This document shows, in pieces, positions 1 through 8,308 of a DNA stretch of 64,000 nt. The notes beneath the pieces were generated by a model that worked only from the letters and a program-made list of their open reading frames with translations, did not search any database and was not told where the DNA came from. Source of the stretch: JBCBSK01 sp965250105 (GTDB taxonomy: Bacteria; Pseudomonadota; Alphaproteobacteria; Rhizobiales; Tepidamorphaceae); the NCBI GenBank assembly GCA_965250105.1, contig OZ252290.1, positions 2,108,001-2,172,000 of the forward strand, given 5' to 3'. The translations under genes and the position numbers were made by a program. Each line of letters starts with the position of its first letter. Position 1 is the stretch's first letter.

Positions 1-303
1 CGCGAGATGGGAACAGATCACCTGATGCGTTTCCGGTGAGCCGACCACCCAGCTGCCGCCATGGAAGAACACGATCTCGGTCTCGCCGTGGGCCGCCATG
101 CCGCGTGGGCGAAAGCTCAGCCCGTTGAGCGGCGCTGTCGCGGGGAACGGCGTGATGGTGCAATCGGGGTGCACGTCGCCGTCAAGCGCCGCGCGGGCCG
201 TCGCATAGGCCCCGCGCAGGACGTCGGGGGAACCGTTCACCCAGTCGGCGTCATAGGCCTCGAACGGGGCGGCGAGACGGGCATAGTCCGGGTCGAGCGG
301 CAT
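1..303 (-). CDS. alpha/beta hydrolase, HSL (lipase/esterase) family, 3' end cut by window edge
   Basis: The minus strand reads from an ATG at 303 to the window edge without a stop, giving about 101 residues of the N-terminal part. Near the end it carries HGGSWVVGSPETH, which matches the oxyanion-hole HGG block of the hormone-sensitive-lipase family, followed by the histidine-containing stretch usual in that family. The catalytic Ser-Asp-His lie in the missing part. A purine-rich stretch sits just upstream of the ATG. It is the last visible member of a minus-strand series with the extensin-like and patatin genes, 73 bases downstream of the former. The substrate cannot be predicted; a carboxylesterase acting on small acyl esters is the family expectation. 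Confidence 0.75.
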   Translation of the reverse strand, partial: MPLDPDYARLAAPFEAYDADWVNGSPDVLRGAYATARAALDGDVHPDCTITPFPATAPLNGLSFRPRGMAAHGETEIVFFHGGSWVVGSPETHQVICSHLA

Positions 304-376
304 GGAACTCTTCGGGTTGGGTCGGCCGTCGCGACCTGACACCCGTTCGCGTCCGCGCGCAAGGGGTGCCGTCCGG

Positions 377-1138
377 TCAGCGGCACAGGCGATAGCCGCC
401 CCGGCGCGGGGCGACGTCGAGATGGATATGGTCGGCATGGAAGCCATCCGACCCGGGCCCGAGCACGGTCGTCGCGTGATGGCAGGCGCCGCTGCGCACC
501 CGGTCGAGGAACAGCGTTTCCGGCCGGTCGAGCCGCTCATAGGGCATGACGTCGATGCTGTCGCGCGCGGCGAAGACGAAGCGCGAAATGTCGAGCGCAT
601 TGGCATGGCCATGCTCGGACAGCATCGCGCCGGGCTGATTATTGCGCGTGCGGCAGATATAGGACGCGGCGACCGTTAGCCCTGTCAGGTCGGCGCCGAG
701 CCGACGTGCTTCCGGATGTACGATATCATCAAGCCAGGTTGCGGCGGCGCGGGCCATGTCGCAGGTCAGGACGGCGGGTGCCGACAGATCGACACCGCGA
801 AAGGCGGTTACCCGGAGCGGCGCCACGACCTTGCAGGGCGGCTCGTCGATCTCGGGTATCCGCTGATGGGCCACGCCAAGCCGGTCGAGATCGGCGAGGC
901 AGCGCGCCAGGGTTTTGGAGTCGACCGGGCGGCCGACAACGGCGGGGGGATCCGGTTCGGCATCTGGTTCTGGTTGCGCCGGCTCGGTCTGGGAGGTCGT
1001 GCGGTCAGGCTTGGCGCGCGGCAGCGGTACCTCGGCTTGATCGATCGCCTCGACAGGTCCGACGGCGAGCAGTGGCGCGCTGATCAGGATGGTTGCCAGC
1101 AGCCTTACGGTAATCCACCGCCACTTGATCGGGAGCAT
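377..1138 (-). CDS. extensin-like family protein, probably exported
   Basis: 253 residues from an ATG at 1138. A longer reading runs back into the patatin gene and is less likely. The N-terminus has basic residues followed by a hydrophobic segment (about residues 10-28), consistent with a signal peptide or anchor. A Pro/Glu-rich linker follows, and the C-terminal half matches the bacterial extensin-like C-terminal domain. Visible marks are LSEHGHANALDIS and HADHIHLDVA, a histidine-rich pattern similar to D,D-carboxypeptidase-like metal sites, and several cysteines. The family is common in Rhizobiales; its role is not established, but an envelope or peptidoglycan-related function is usually assumed. 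It lies 32 bases after the patatin gene on the same strand and may be cotranscribed. Confidence 0.8.
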   Translation of the reverse strand: MLPIKWRWITVRLLATILISAPLLAVGPVEAIDQAEVPLPRAKPDRTTSQTEPAQPEPDAEPDPPAVVGRPVDSKTLARCLADLDRLGVAHQRIPEIDEPPCKVVAPLRVTAFRGVDLSAPAVLTCDMARAAATWLDDIVHPEARRLGADLTGLTVAASYICRTRNNQPGAMLSEHGHANALDISRFVFAARDSIDVMPYERLDRPETLFLDRVRSGACHHATTVLGPGSDGFHADHIHLDVAPRRGGYRLCR

Positions 1139-1170
1139 CGGCCGGCAGCGATCGGGCGAGGGGTGGCCGG

Positions 1171-2202
1171 CTATTCGAACATCTCCCTGAGATCGAGCGT
1201 GCCGCGCTTGCCAATGGCGTCGAAGTGCACGTCCAGCCAGTCCGATGCCCGGCTGCGGCCGACATCGCGCAGATGTTTCAGAAAGCCCCATTCGGTGTTC
1301 ATCTTCGATGAGGCCGACAGGTCGACCAGGTCCTGGCCGCCATCGATGCGGTGGATCTTGATCTGGCGATAGCGCTCCCGGTCGAGCCTTTCCTCGTCAT
1401 GCATGCGGATGACGAATTCGACGGCGCGCAATTCGCGCAGCAGCGTTGAATTGAAGGTGATCTCGTTGACCCGGTTGAGGATGTCGCGGGCGCTGCGCGG
1501 GATCTCGCGGCGCTCGACCGGGTTGATCTGAACCAAAAGGACATCCTCGCTGGCGCTTTCATAGAAAAGCGGAAACAGCGGCGGATTGCCCATGAAGCCG
1601 CCGTCCCAATAGGGCACGCCGTCGATCTCGACGGCCTGGAACACCTGCGGCAGGCAGGCCGACGCCATCACCGCGTCGGCGGTGATCTCGTCGCCGCTGA
1701 ACACCTTCACCTTGCCCTGGAAGACATCGGTCGCCGACACGAACAGCTTGATCGCGCCGTTGTGGCGGATCTTGTCAAAATCGATCGTGCTCTCGACGAG
1801 GTCGCGCAACGGATTGAGGTTCATCGGGTTGATGTCGTAGGGCGAGGCGAAGCGGGTCATCACGTCGAAGAACAGATAGCCCGGCGAATGGTCGAGGCTG
1901 TAATTGTTGAACAGCACGTCGACGATGGTGCGCTGCACCGGGCTCGCCGCGCCGAAACGGGCCACCGCGCGCCAGAAATCCTTAAGCGCGGCGCGCGCGC
2001 CCTCGCGCCCGCCCTCGACGAAGCCATGCACCAGGACCGCGCCGTTCATGGCGCCGGCACTGGTGCCGCTGATGCCGTCGACCGCGATGCGGGTGTCGGC
2101 AAGGAGCCGGTCGAGCACGCCCCAGGTGAAGGCGCCATGCGCGCCGCCGCCCTGCAAGGCGAGATTGACCGATTTTGTCCGGGAACGGGGTTTTTGTGCC
2201 AT
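1171..2202 (-). CDS. patatin-like phospholipase family protein
   Basis: 343 residues. The Ser-Asp dyad of patatin hydrolases is complete: oxyanion loop GGGAHG at 18-23, nucleophile Ser48 in GTSAG (46-50), and catalytic Asp200 in DGG (200-202) followed by GNPPLFPLF. No signal peptide is evident, so a cytoplasmic or peripheral membrane acyl hydrolase is expected, acting on phospholipids or other acyl esters. Length and motif spacing fit the bacterial patatin family. The start at 2202 sits close to the oxyanion loop as is usual. It is first in a minus-strand series with the extensin-like gene and faces away from the TerB-like gene. Confidence 0.9.
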   Translation of the reverse strand: MAQKPRSRTKSVNLALQGGGAHGAFTWGVLDRLLADTRIAVDGISGTSAGAMNGAVLVHGFVEGGREGARAALKDFWRAVARFGAASPVQRTIVDVLFNNYSLDHSPGYLFFDVMTRFASPYDINPMNLNPLRDLVESTIDFDKIRHNGAIKLFVSATDVFQGKVKVFSGDEITADAVMASACLPQVFQAVEIDGVPYWDGGFMGNPPLFPLFYESASEDVLLVQINPVERREIPRSARDILNRVNEITFNSTLLRELRAVEFVIRMHDEERLDRERYRQIKIHRIDGGQDLVDLSASSKMNTEWGFLKHLRDVGRSRASDWLDVHFDAIGKRGTLDLREMFE

Positions 2203-2361
2203 GGCCCTGATCTATCGCGGCAGAGTGCGAAGGAAGTGTAACAATCAGCGGAAATTTCCGACACAAGCGCTTTCTGACGGCCGCCTTCGACACCTGCCCA
2301 CTTCCGTTATCGCCGCTTTGCCGCGATAGTGGCGCCACGCCTAATGGAGAGACCGTGCCCC

Positions 2362-2835
2362 GTGTCCTTTCTCGATCGCTTCAAGAGCTTCCTGACGGAT
2401 CTATCCGGCCACGACCCGGAGACCGAAACCAAAACCTTCGCCGACGACGACCATCGGCTGGCGGCGGCCGCGCTCGCCTTCAACCTGATCGCCATCGACG
2501 GGGTGGTCGAGGATATCGAGCGCCAGCGGCTGCGCGAGATCCTTCAGGAACGCTACGCGCTGGATGACGCGCAGACCGCCGAGCTCATGGAAGCGGCCCG
2601 GCTGAAGGATCTCGAAGCCGTCGATCTCTATCATTTCACCTCCGTCCTGAAGCGGGCCCTCGACGAAGAAGGCCGCGAACGGGTCATCGAGATGCTCTGG
2701 GAGCTCGTCTATGCCGATGGCGAGGTCAACGAATTCGAGGACAATGTGGTGTGGCGGGTGTCGGAACTGCTCGGCGTGTCGCCGCGCGACCGTATCCGGA
2801 TGCGCCAGGAGGTCGAGGCGCGCGAGGAGGAATAG
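2362..2835 (+). CDS. TerB-like (tellurite resistance protein B fold) family protein
   Basis: 157 residues from a GTG at 2362, preceded by GGAGAG ten bases upstream; an in-frame ATG at 2344 would add six residues. The sequence begins SFLDRFKSFLTDL and contains two acidic, alpha-helical repeats: DDDHRLAAAALAFNLIAIDG near residues 28-48 and WELVYADGEVNEFE near 115-128. This is the metal-binding EF-hand-like pattern of the TerB/DjlA fold. Such proteins are widespread in alphaproteobacteria without tellurite resistance, so the name reflects fold only. It stands alone between divergent patatin and the downstream SDR. No partner ter genes are visible. Confidence 0.8.
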   Translation: MSFLDRFKSFLTDLSGHDPETETKTFADDDHRLAAAALAFNLIAIDGVVEDIERQRLREILQERYALDDAQTAELMEAARLKDLEAVDLYHFTSVLKRALDEEGRERVIEMLWELVYADGEVNEFEDNVVWRVSELLGVSPRDRIRMRQEVEAREEE

Positions 2836-3061
2836 TCCGTCCCGCATGATCGGGCCTCGTGGTTCTCACGCCCGGTCCGGTCTGCCTTGTCCCCGCCCGT
2901 CTTGCTCGCCGGGCGCCGGATTGCCATGATCGCGCCGATCCCGCCCCCTGTCGCCATCGGGCATGCCCCACCAACCCCCGCCGGCGACACGCGCGACACC
3001 AACACGCTCGATACGAATACAGACCACACACAACAGACCATATAGACAAGGGTTGAACATC

Positions 3062-3850
3062 ATGGCTGGACGGATGGCGGGCAAGCTCGCTCTGATCACG
3101 GGTGCCGCCGGCGGCATCGGCAGCACCATCGCACGGGCCTTCGCGCGAGAAGGCGCTCATGTCATGGTGACCGATCTCGATGGCGCGGCGGCCGAGGCGC
3201 TCGCGGAAGCGGTCAATCGCGACCATCCCGGCGCGCTCTGCGCCGCCCAGCAGGACGTCACCGATCCCAAGCGCTGGGACCAGATCATCGACGAGGTCGA
3301 TGCCCGTCTCGGCGGCCTCAGCGTCCTGGTCAACAATGCCGGCGTTTGGACCGTCGGCTCGATCGAGGACACCGAGGACGAGGCCTGGCAGCGCGGCCTC
3401 AACATCAATCTCGATTCCGTCTTCTACGGCACCAAGCGGGCGATGCGTCTCCTGAAGGACAATCAGCCCGCCTCGATCGTCAATCTGTCGTCGATCGCCG
3501 GCCTGATCGCCGGCCACAACATCGCGGCCTACAATGTCGCCAAGGCCGGCGTCTGGATGCTGACCAAGTCGACCGCGCTCTACGCCGCGCGCAAGGGCTG
3601 GGACATCAGGTGCAATTCGATCCACCCCTTCTTCATCGATACGGGCTTTCTCGAGGACGTGTTCTCGCGCGACGGCAGCCGCCAGTCGGTCGATGACGAA
3701 CAGCGCGCCAAGCTCGCCAAGCAGACCCCGCTCGGTCGGCTGGGCACGCCCGATGACGTCGCCTATGCGGCGCTCTATCTCGCGAGCGACGAATCCCGTT
3801 TCATGACCGGGGCCGAGCTGAAGATCGACGGCGGCATCTCGGCGATGTAG
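3062..3850 (+). CDS. short-chain dehydrogenase/reductase (SDR), classical
   Basis: 262 residues from ATG 3062. The Rossmann motif TGAAGGIG is near residues 14-21, the NNAG strand appears in VLVNNAGVW, and catalytic Tyr-x-x-x-Lys occurs as YNVAKAG after a serine-rich strand (IVNLSSIAG). The C-terminal GxLKIDGG-like ending is normal for the family. Acidic residues after beta2 (TDLDG) suggest a preference for NAD(H). Substrate specificity cannot be read from sequence; the family includes 3-oxoacyl and steroid or sugar alcohol dehydrogenases. It is followed after 49 bases by the amidotransferase gene on the same strand. Confidence 0.88.
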   Translation: MAGRMAGKLALITGAAGGIGSTIARAFAREGAHVMVTDLDGAAAEALAEAVNRDHPGALCAAQQDVTDPKRWDQIIDEVDARLGGLSVLVNNAGVWTVGSIEDTEDEAWQRGLNINLDSVFYGTKRAMRLLKDNQPASIVNLSSIAGLIAGHNIAAYNVAKAGVWMLTKSTALYAARKGWDIRCNSIHPFFIDTGFLEDVFSRDGSRQSVDDEQRAKLAKQTPLGRLGTPDDVAYAALYLASDESRFMTGAELKIDGGISAM

Positions 3851-3899
3851 GCTTGGCGCGTCGCCACCCCGGGCGGCCGCGAAACGGGAGCGATGGACC

Positions 3900-4631
3900 A
3901 TGGAAGGCGACGGGCGAAAGATCCTGATCGTCCTGCATCAGGAAGCCTCGACGCCCGGCCGGGTCGGCCATGCGCTCGAGGCGCGCGGCTTCACCCTCGA
4001 CACAAGGCGCCCGCGCTTCGGCGATCCGCTGCCCGAGACCATGGACGACCATGCCGGCGCGGTGATCTTCGGCGGCCCGATGAGCGCCAACGACGCGGAC
4101 GATTTCGTCAAGACCGAGATCGACTGGACCGCGCTGCCGCTGAAAGAGGGCGCGCCCTTTCTCGGCATCTGCCTCGGCGCGCAGATGTTGACCAAGCAAC
4201 TTGGCGGAACCGTCACGCCATGTGATCGTGGCCATGCGGAGATCGGCTATTATCCGGTCTATCCGACCGAAATTGGCCGGACCATGCTGGACTGGCCCGA
4301 ACGGGTCTATCAGTGGCACCGGGAATGGTTCTCCCTGCCCGACGGCGCGACGCTTCTGGCGCGCGGGCCGGAACAGTCTGTGCAGGCGTTCCGCGCCGCC
4401 GATACCGGTTTCGCGATCCAGTTCCACCCCGAAGTGACGACCTGGATGATGAACCGCTGGACGGTTCTCGCCGCCCACCGGCTCGATCTGCCGGGCGCCC
4501 AGGCGCGCAAGGCCCATTTCGAGGGCCGCCGCATGTGGGATGCCGCCATCAGGCGCTGGCTCGACGACTTCCTCGATCTCTGGCTCGCCAGCGACCGGCG
4601 CGGCAGCGGGATGACGCGCGCCGCAGAATAA
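3900..4631 (+). CDS. class I glutamine amidotransferase-like protein
   Basis: 243 residues. The class I triad is visible: Cys91 in GICLGAQ, and the His-Glu pair in IQFHPEV. The upstream strand IFGGPMS is typical of stand-alone amidotransferases related to GMP synthase glutaminase and yeast YLR126C. It probably hydrolyses the amide of glutamine or a related gamma-glutamyl compound in the cytoplasm. No synthetase partner is next to it, so the acceptor is unknown. The C-terminal 50 residues form a charged helical tail. Confidence 0.85.
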   Translation: MEGDGRKILIVLHQEASTPGRVGHALEARGFTLDTRRPRFGDPLPETMDDHAGAVIFGGPMSANDADDFVKTEIDWTALPLKEGAPFLGICLGAQMLTKQLGGTVTPCDRGHAEIGYYPVYPTEIGRTMLDWPERVYQWHREWFSLPDGATLLARGPEQSVQAFRAADTGFAIQFHPEVTTWMMNRWTVLAAHRLDLPGAQARKAHFEGRRMWDAAIRRWLDDFLDLWLASDRRGSGMTRAAE

Positions 4632-4789
4632 GTCCGCACGCGCGACCCGGAACGGGCAGTCTGCCACGATCCGGGTCGTGAAATGCGAGTGCTCGCGCGG
4701 CGCGTCGCAATTTGCGAAACCGGCTTCAAGAGACGCGCGCTGGGATTCGATATCGGGTAGCGCCTTTTCAGGAAGCTACAACATCTTGT

Positions 4790-4807
4790 GGTTAATCCGG
4801 CTTAACC
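4790..4807. promoter_or_regulatory. 18-bp near-perfect palindrome (GGTTAA-N6-TTAACC)
   Basis: The intergenic stretch 4632-5017 has no convincing protein gene. At 4790-4807 it has a palindrome with six-base arms and a CCGG core (one mismatched pair). TTAA halves recall CtrA boxes, but the spacing is six rather than the usual seven, so that assignment is doubtful. It lies just upstream of two hairpins at 4835-4849 and 4881-4912 and may be an operator for a small transcript. Confidence 0.35.
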
Positions 4808-4920
4808 GCGTTGGCCCCCCGCTTGCTCTCCCTCATGCCGAGCCGGCATCTGGTTGTGCGTAGCCGGCGGACCTTCAGTGCATGCCCGGCGGCGGTCGCG
4901 TCGCCGGGCATGTTCTATTT
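4808..4920 (+). ncRNA. candidate small RNA ending in an intrinsic terminator
   Basis: The sequence can fold into a six-base-pair hairpin with a three-base loop (ATGCCG/CGGCAT, 4835-4849), then an 11-base-pair hairpin (4881-4912) followed by TTCTATTT. The structure sits in a 386-base gap between the convergent amidotransferase and cpdR genes. An alternative is that the second hairpin only ends transcription from the amidotransferase. A 5' end has not been located and no known RNA family was recognised. Confidence 0.3.
4881..4920 (+). terminator. intrinsic terminator (11-bp stem plus T-rich tail)
   Basis: Arms CATGCCCGGCG (4881-4891) and CGCCGGGCATG (4902-4912) are perfectly complementary around a ten-base loop. 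The tail TTCTATTT follows on the plus strand. It would stop rightward transcription before the convergent cpdR gene. Confidence 0.6.
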
Positions 4921-5017
4921 GACGGCATTGGCGCGGCTTGTCCGCGCCGGCCCGAGGCACTCGATCCGGGTTTCGGTCGCATTCTGCCAGGGAGTTGAGG
5001 GAAGCGGTCGCCCCGCG

Positions 5018-5383
5018 TCAGGCGGCGAGCGCCTGGTTCACCCTTTCGCGGATCTCGGCCAGGGTGAACGGCTTCTGCACCACGTCGCGGACGATCTGGT
5101 CGAGGCCATGCGCGCGTTCGCGCTGATGCGCGAAGCCCGTCATCAGCAGAATGGTCACGTCTGGCCGCTCGCGGGCGATGTTGAGCGCCAGAGCGATGCC
5201 GTCCATCACCGGCATCTGGATGTCGCTGAGAACGAGCTCGATCTCGGCCGCCTCGCCGCGCATCAGGTCGAGCGCCTCGGCGCCGTCTTCGGCGACATGG
5301 ACCCTATGGCCGTCGGCGAGAAGGACCGCGCGAACGAAGGCCCGGACCGATTCATCGTCCTCGACGAGAAGGATTTCCGCCAT
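5018..5383 (-). CDS. cpdR: single-domain response regulator CpdR
   Basis: 121 residues made only of a CheY-like receiver: acidic pocket Glu8-Asp9-Asp10, phosphoacceptor Asp54 in VLSDIQMPVMDG, switch Thr in LLMTGF, and conserved Lys in VQKPF. The stretch GFAHQRERAHGLDQIVRDVV before the Lys-Pro-Phe is characteristic of CpdR. In Caulobacter and rhizobia, unphosphorylated CpdR localises ClpXP and promotes CtrA turnover; CckA-ChpT control its phosphorylation. It is monocistronic and convergent with the amidotransferase gene. Another CheY-like protein is possible, but the length and C-terminal half fit CpdR well. Confidence 0.8.
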   Translation of the reverse strand: MAEILLVEDDESVRAFVRAVLLADGHRVHVAEDGAEALDLMRGEAAEIELVLSDIQMPVMDGIALALNIARERPDVTILLMTGFAHQRERAHGLDQIVRDVVQKPFTLAEIRERVNQALAA

Positions 5384-5473
5384 GGTCGCACCCGCTGAAA
5401 GGCCCTGATTCGCTCGTCCGAAGTCTACGCCAACAAGGCCCGTTCCGGAAAACCGCCGAGCCGGGACACGCGG

Positions 5474-6478
5474 CTAGCGCAGGCCGGCCATCAGGTCGTC
5501 GGTGTCGGAAAACGTGACTTCGAGATTGCGGGCACCGTTCGGCGGCGCCGCCAGCCGGGTCGAAAAGCCGATCTCCGCGCCCGGTTCGAGCATGTCGTGT
5601 TCGGTCGACACGGTCCAGAAATAGAGTTCTTCCGCGCTCGGTCCCGTCAAAGCGAGCCGGATCGGCGGCACCGGCACCGCCTCATCGGCGACATTGCGCA
5701 CGAGCCCGTCGATCCGCAGCACCGGCACGCCGTTTTCGATATTCTGCCGCGTCACGATGTCGTCGAAGGCGAGCCCGAAGAGGTTGACGTCGAGCCCGAC
5801 CATGGCGAACAGCCCCGCGCTCGACGGCACCGCGCGGACGACATCCTCGCGATAGGCGACCATCGCCACGAGCATGGCGGCGAGGCCGCCGATCATCACC
5901 GGTTTCAAACGGTCGAAAACCGGCCCGGCGCCGCCTGCCCGTTTCGGCCCGTTGCGGCCGAAGGCGCGCCAGGCGCGGCGCTGCGCCGCTTGTTCGATAC
6001 TGTCGCCGGCTGCCGCGTCGTTGTCGCCGCCATCGTCGAAGGCCGACTGGTCCCAGCCGGCATCCTCGACCATGCGTGCGCCGCTTTCCGGCGCCCCGTC
6101 GCTGAAGGCGGCATCGGGCAGGTCCGCGTCGGCGGCCCGTGTCCCCGCCGGGCCGCCTGGGTCGCCGTCCGTTGAACCCTTGGCCGCCGCGAAGTCGGGG
6201 ACGGCGTCATCGTCGTTCCAGTCGATATCCGGCGCCCGCGCGGCCGGCTCGAAGGCCGCCGCGATATCGCCGGTCGGTGTCGTCTCGGTCACGTCGACGG
6301 CGTTCGGCAGCGGGTCGACCGGCGGCGGGGGGTCGAAGCTCGCGATATGGTTCTTGTCGTCGTCCGGTCGCGCGATCCAGTTATGGCCGCAGGCCGAGCA
6401 TTTGACCGGCCGGCCTTCGGGCGCAAGCGCGCGTTTGAGCTGATAGCGCGTGTCGCAGGACGGACAGGTGAGTATCAT
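5474..6478 (-). CDS. zinc-ribbon (MJ0042-type) membrane protein
   Basis: 334 residues. The N-terminus ILTCPSCDTRYQL...VKCSACGHNW has the CxxC-x(n)-CxxC zinc ribbon of the MJ0042 family. A long Asp/Ala/Gly-rich, probably disordered segment follows (about 45-190), then one membrane helix near 205-225, and a C-terminal beta-rich region of the DUF3426/FxLYD type (VLRIDGLVRNVADEAVPVPPIRLAL). In Rhizobiales such a gene commonly sits divergent to ftsE, as here. Its function is unknown; a cytoplasmic zinc ribbon tethered to a periplasmic beta-sandwich is the visible architecture. Confidence 0.85.
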   Translation of the reverse strand: MILTCPSCDTRYQLKRALAPEGRPVKCSACGHNWIARPDDDKNHIASFDPPPPVDPLPNAVDVTETTPTGDIAAAFEPAARAPDIDWNDDDAVPDFAAAKGSTDGDPGGPAGTRAADADLPDAAFSDGAPESGARMVEDAGWDQSAFDDGGDNDAAAGDSIEQAAQRRAWRAFGRNGPKRAGGAGPVFDRLKPVMIGGLAAMLVAMVAYREDVVRAVPSSAGLFAMVGLDVNLFGLAFDDIVTRQNIENGVPVLRIDGLVRNVADEAVPVPPIRLALTGPSAEELYFWTVSTEHDMLEPGAEIGFSTRLAAPPNGARNLEVTFSDTDDLMAGLR

Positions 6479-6611
6479 GGCGAATCAGACCGGCCGGACA
6501 TGATGACGACGCTATCGGCAGGTTTGTTAACGTTTGGCTAATGCGGTGCCTTTCGGGGGGCTTGAAGATCCTGCCGCCGGCACGCACGGGACATGTGGGG
6601 AAGCTGTCACG

Positions 6612-7271
6612 GTGATCCGCTTCGAGAATGTCGGCCTGCGATACGGCATGGGGCCGGAAGTGCTGCGCGATCTCACCTTCGAGATTCCGAGCGGCAGCTT
6701 CCAGTTCCTGACCGGACCTTCGGGGGCGGGCAAGACGTCGCTGATGCGGCTTCTGTTCTTGTCGCGCAAGCCGACGCGCGGGCTGATCCATCTGTTCGAC
6801 GAGGACACGACCGGCCTGCCGCGCTCCGAAATGGTCTCCTTCCGGCGGCGCATCGGCGTCGTCTATCAGGATTTCCGGCTGCTCGATCACCTGACCACGT
6901 TCGAAAATGTCGCGCTGCCGTTGCGGGTCGCGGGCCGTGACGCGGCCAATTATCAAAGCGATGTGGTCGAACTGTTGCGCTGGGTCGGCCTCGGCGACCG
7001 GCTGAACGCCTTTCCGCCCGTCCTGTCCGGCGGCGAGAAGCAGCGCGTCGCCATCGCGCGCGCGGTGATCACCCATCCCGAACTGCTGCTCGCCGACGAA
7101 CCGACCGGCAATGTCGACCCGCCAATGGCGCGGCGGCTTTTGAAGCTCTTCACCGAACTTCACCGGCTCGGCACCACGGTATTGATCGCGACGCATGATA
7201 TCGGCCTGATGGACCAGTATGACGCCCGGCGCATGGTGCTCAATAACGGACATGTCCACATCTATGACTGA
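6612..7271 (+). CDS. ftsE: cell division ATP-binding protein FtsE
   Basis: 219 residues from a GTG at 6612, chosen because the protein then starts at the conserved MIRFENVGLRYG. Walker A is GPSGAGKTS, the signature is LSGGEKQRVAIARA, and Walker B is LLLADEPTGN, followed by the H-loop THD. FtsE is the ATPase of the FtsEX complex at the inner membrane of the divisome, which transmits ATP hydrolysis to periplasmic peptidoglycan hydrolases. The stop overlaps the ftsX start by eight bases, indicating translational coupling. Its promoter must lie in the 130-base gap shared with the divergent zinc-ribbon gene. Confidence 0.95.
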   Translation: MIRFENVGLRYGMGPEVLRDLTFEIPSGSFQFLTGPSGAGKTSLMRLLFLSRKPTRGLIHLFDEDTTGLPRSEMVSFRRRIGVVYQDFRLLDHLTTFENVALPLRVAGRDAANYQSDVVELLRWVGLGDRLNAFPPVLSGGEKQRVAIARAVITHPELLLADEPTGNVDPPMARRLLKLFTELHRLGTTVLIATHDIGLMDQYDARRMVLNNGHVHIYD

Positions 7272-8301
7272 TCCGCGCCCTCCCTCGCCCCGCATCGGCA
7301 TCGCGCAGGCCTCCGCCGCCGACATCGATGCGCCGGCCGCGACCGGTTCCGGCGCCGGCGAGGACGAGACCGAACGCTCGGCCGGGGAAATGCGGCCGGC
7401 CGGGCCGATCGTGCCGCGCTCTGGCATCGAGAGCCGGGCGCTTTTGGCCGTGGTCGCGATCATGTCCTTCCTGGCCTCGATCACGGTCGGCCTGGTGATC
7501 GCGGTCTGGGAAGCCTCGTCGACCTGGGAAGCGGATATCGGCCGCGAGATCACCGTGCAGATCCGGCCCGTCGACGGGGTCGATCTCGCCGCCGAGACCA
7601 ATCGCGTGATCGATATCGCCGGCGCGGTCGATGGGGTCACCAGCGTTCGCGCGCTCGACGATGGTGAGATCGCCGCCCTGCTCGAACCCTGGATCGGCGA
7701 CACGAGCGGGTTCTCGACCCTGCCGGTGCCGCGTCTCGTGGTCGTCGAGATCGATCCCGAGGCACCACCGGACATCGCCGCGCTGACCCAGCGCATCACG
7801 TCGGAAACCGCCGGCGCGACGGTCGACGATCACGCCTTGTGGCAGGAACGTCTCAAGGTCATGGCGCGCACGTTGATTGCCGCCGGCATCGGCATCCTCG
7901 TCCTGGTCCTGGCCGCCACCACCCTGTCGATCCTGTTCGCCACGCGCGGTGCCATGGCGGCCAATCACGACATCGTCGAGGTCCTGCATTTCGTCGGCGC
8001 GACGCGCGGCTTCGTGGCGCGCGAATTCGGCGGCCGTTTCGTCGGCCTCGGCCTGAAGGCGGCGGTGATCGGCGTTGCCGGGGCGATCGTCGTCTTCGTC
8101 GGCATCACCATCGGCGCCCGGCAATTCGTGGCGACGCCGGCGGGTGTCCAGATCGAGGCGCTTTTCGGCAATTTCTCCATCGGCCCCTTGGGCTATGGCC
8201 TGATCCTCGTCCTGATCCCCGTCATCGCCCTGTTGACCGGGTTCACCTCGCGCCGCGAGGTGATCGCCGTCCTGAAACGGCTGGACCGCGACGCGGCATG
8301 A
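7264..8301 (+). CDS. ftsX: cell division protein FtsX
   Basis: 345 residues from ATG 7264; an ATG at 7252 is an alternative. A long hydrophilic N-terminal tail (about 60 residues) precedes the first membrane helix (LLAVVAIMSFLASITVGLVI). Then come a periplasmic domain (about 90-205) and three more helices, the four-helix topology of FtsX-type MacB/FtsX permeases. With FtsE it forms the divisome ABC complex. Sequence before the first helix is low-complexity, as in other rhizobial FtsX proteins. It is translationally coupled to ftsE and followed after seven bases by the YdcF-like gene, so all three probably form one operon. Confidence 0.93.
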   Translation: MTDPRPPSPRIGIAQASAADIDAPAATGSGAGEDETERSAGEMRPAGPIVPRSGIESRALLAVVAIMSFLASITVGLVIAVWEASSTWEADIGREITVQIRPVDGVDLAAETNRVIDIAGAVDGVTSVRALDDGEIAALLEPWIGDTSGFSTLPVPRLVVVEIDPEAPPDIAALTQRITSETAGATVDDHALWQERLKVMARTLIAAGIGILVLVLAATTLSILFATRGAMAANHDIVEVLHFVGATRGFVAREFGGRFVGLGLKAAVIGVAGAIVVFVGITIGARQFVATPAGVQIEALFGNFSIGPLGYGLILVLIPVIALLTGFTSRREVIAVLKRLDRDAA

Positions 8302-8308
8302 CAGTTGA

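Noticed and set aside
2362..2835. TerB-like gene as a tellurite-resistance determinant
   Set aside because: Single TerB-fold proteins are common in this group; no other ter genes are near.
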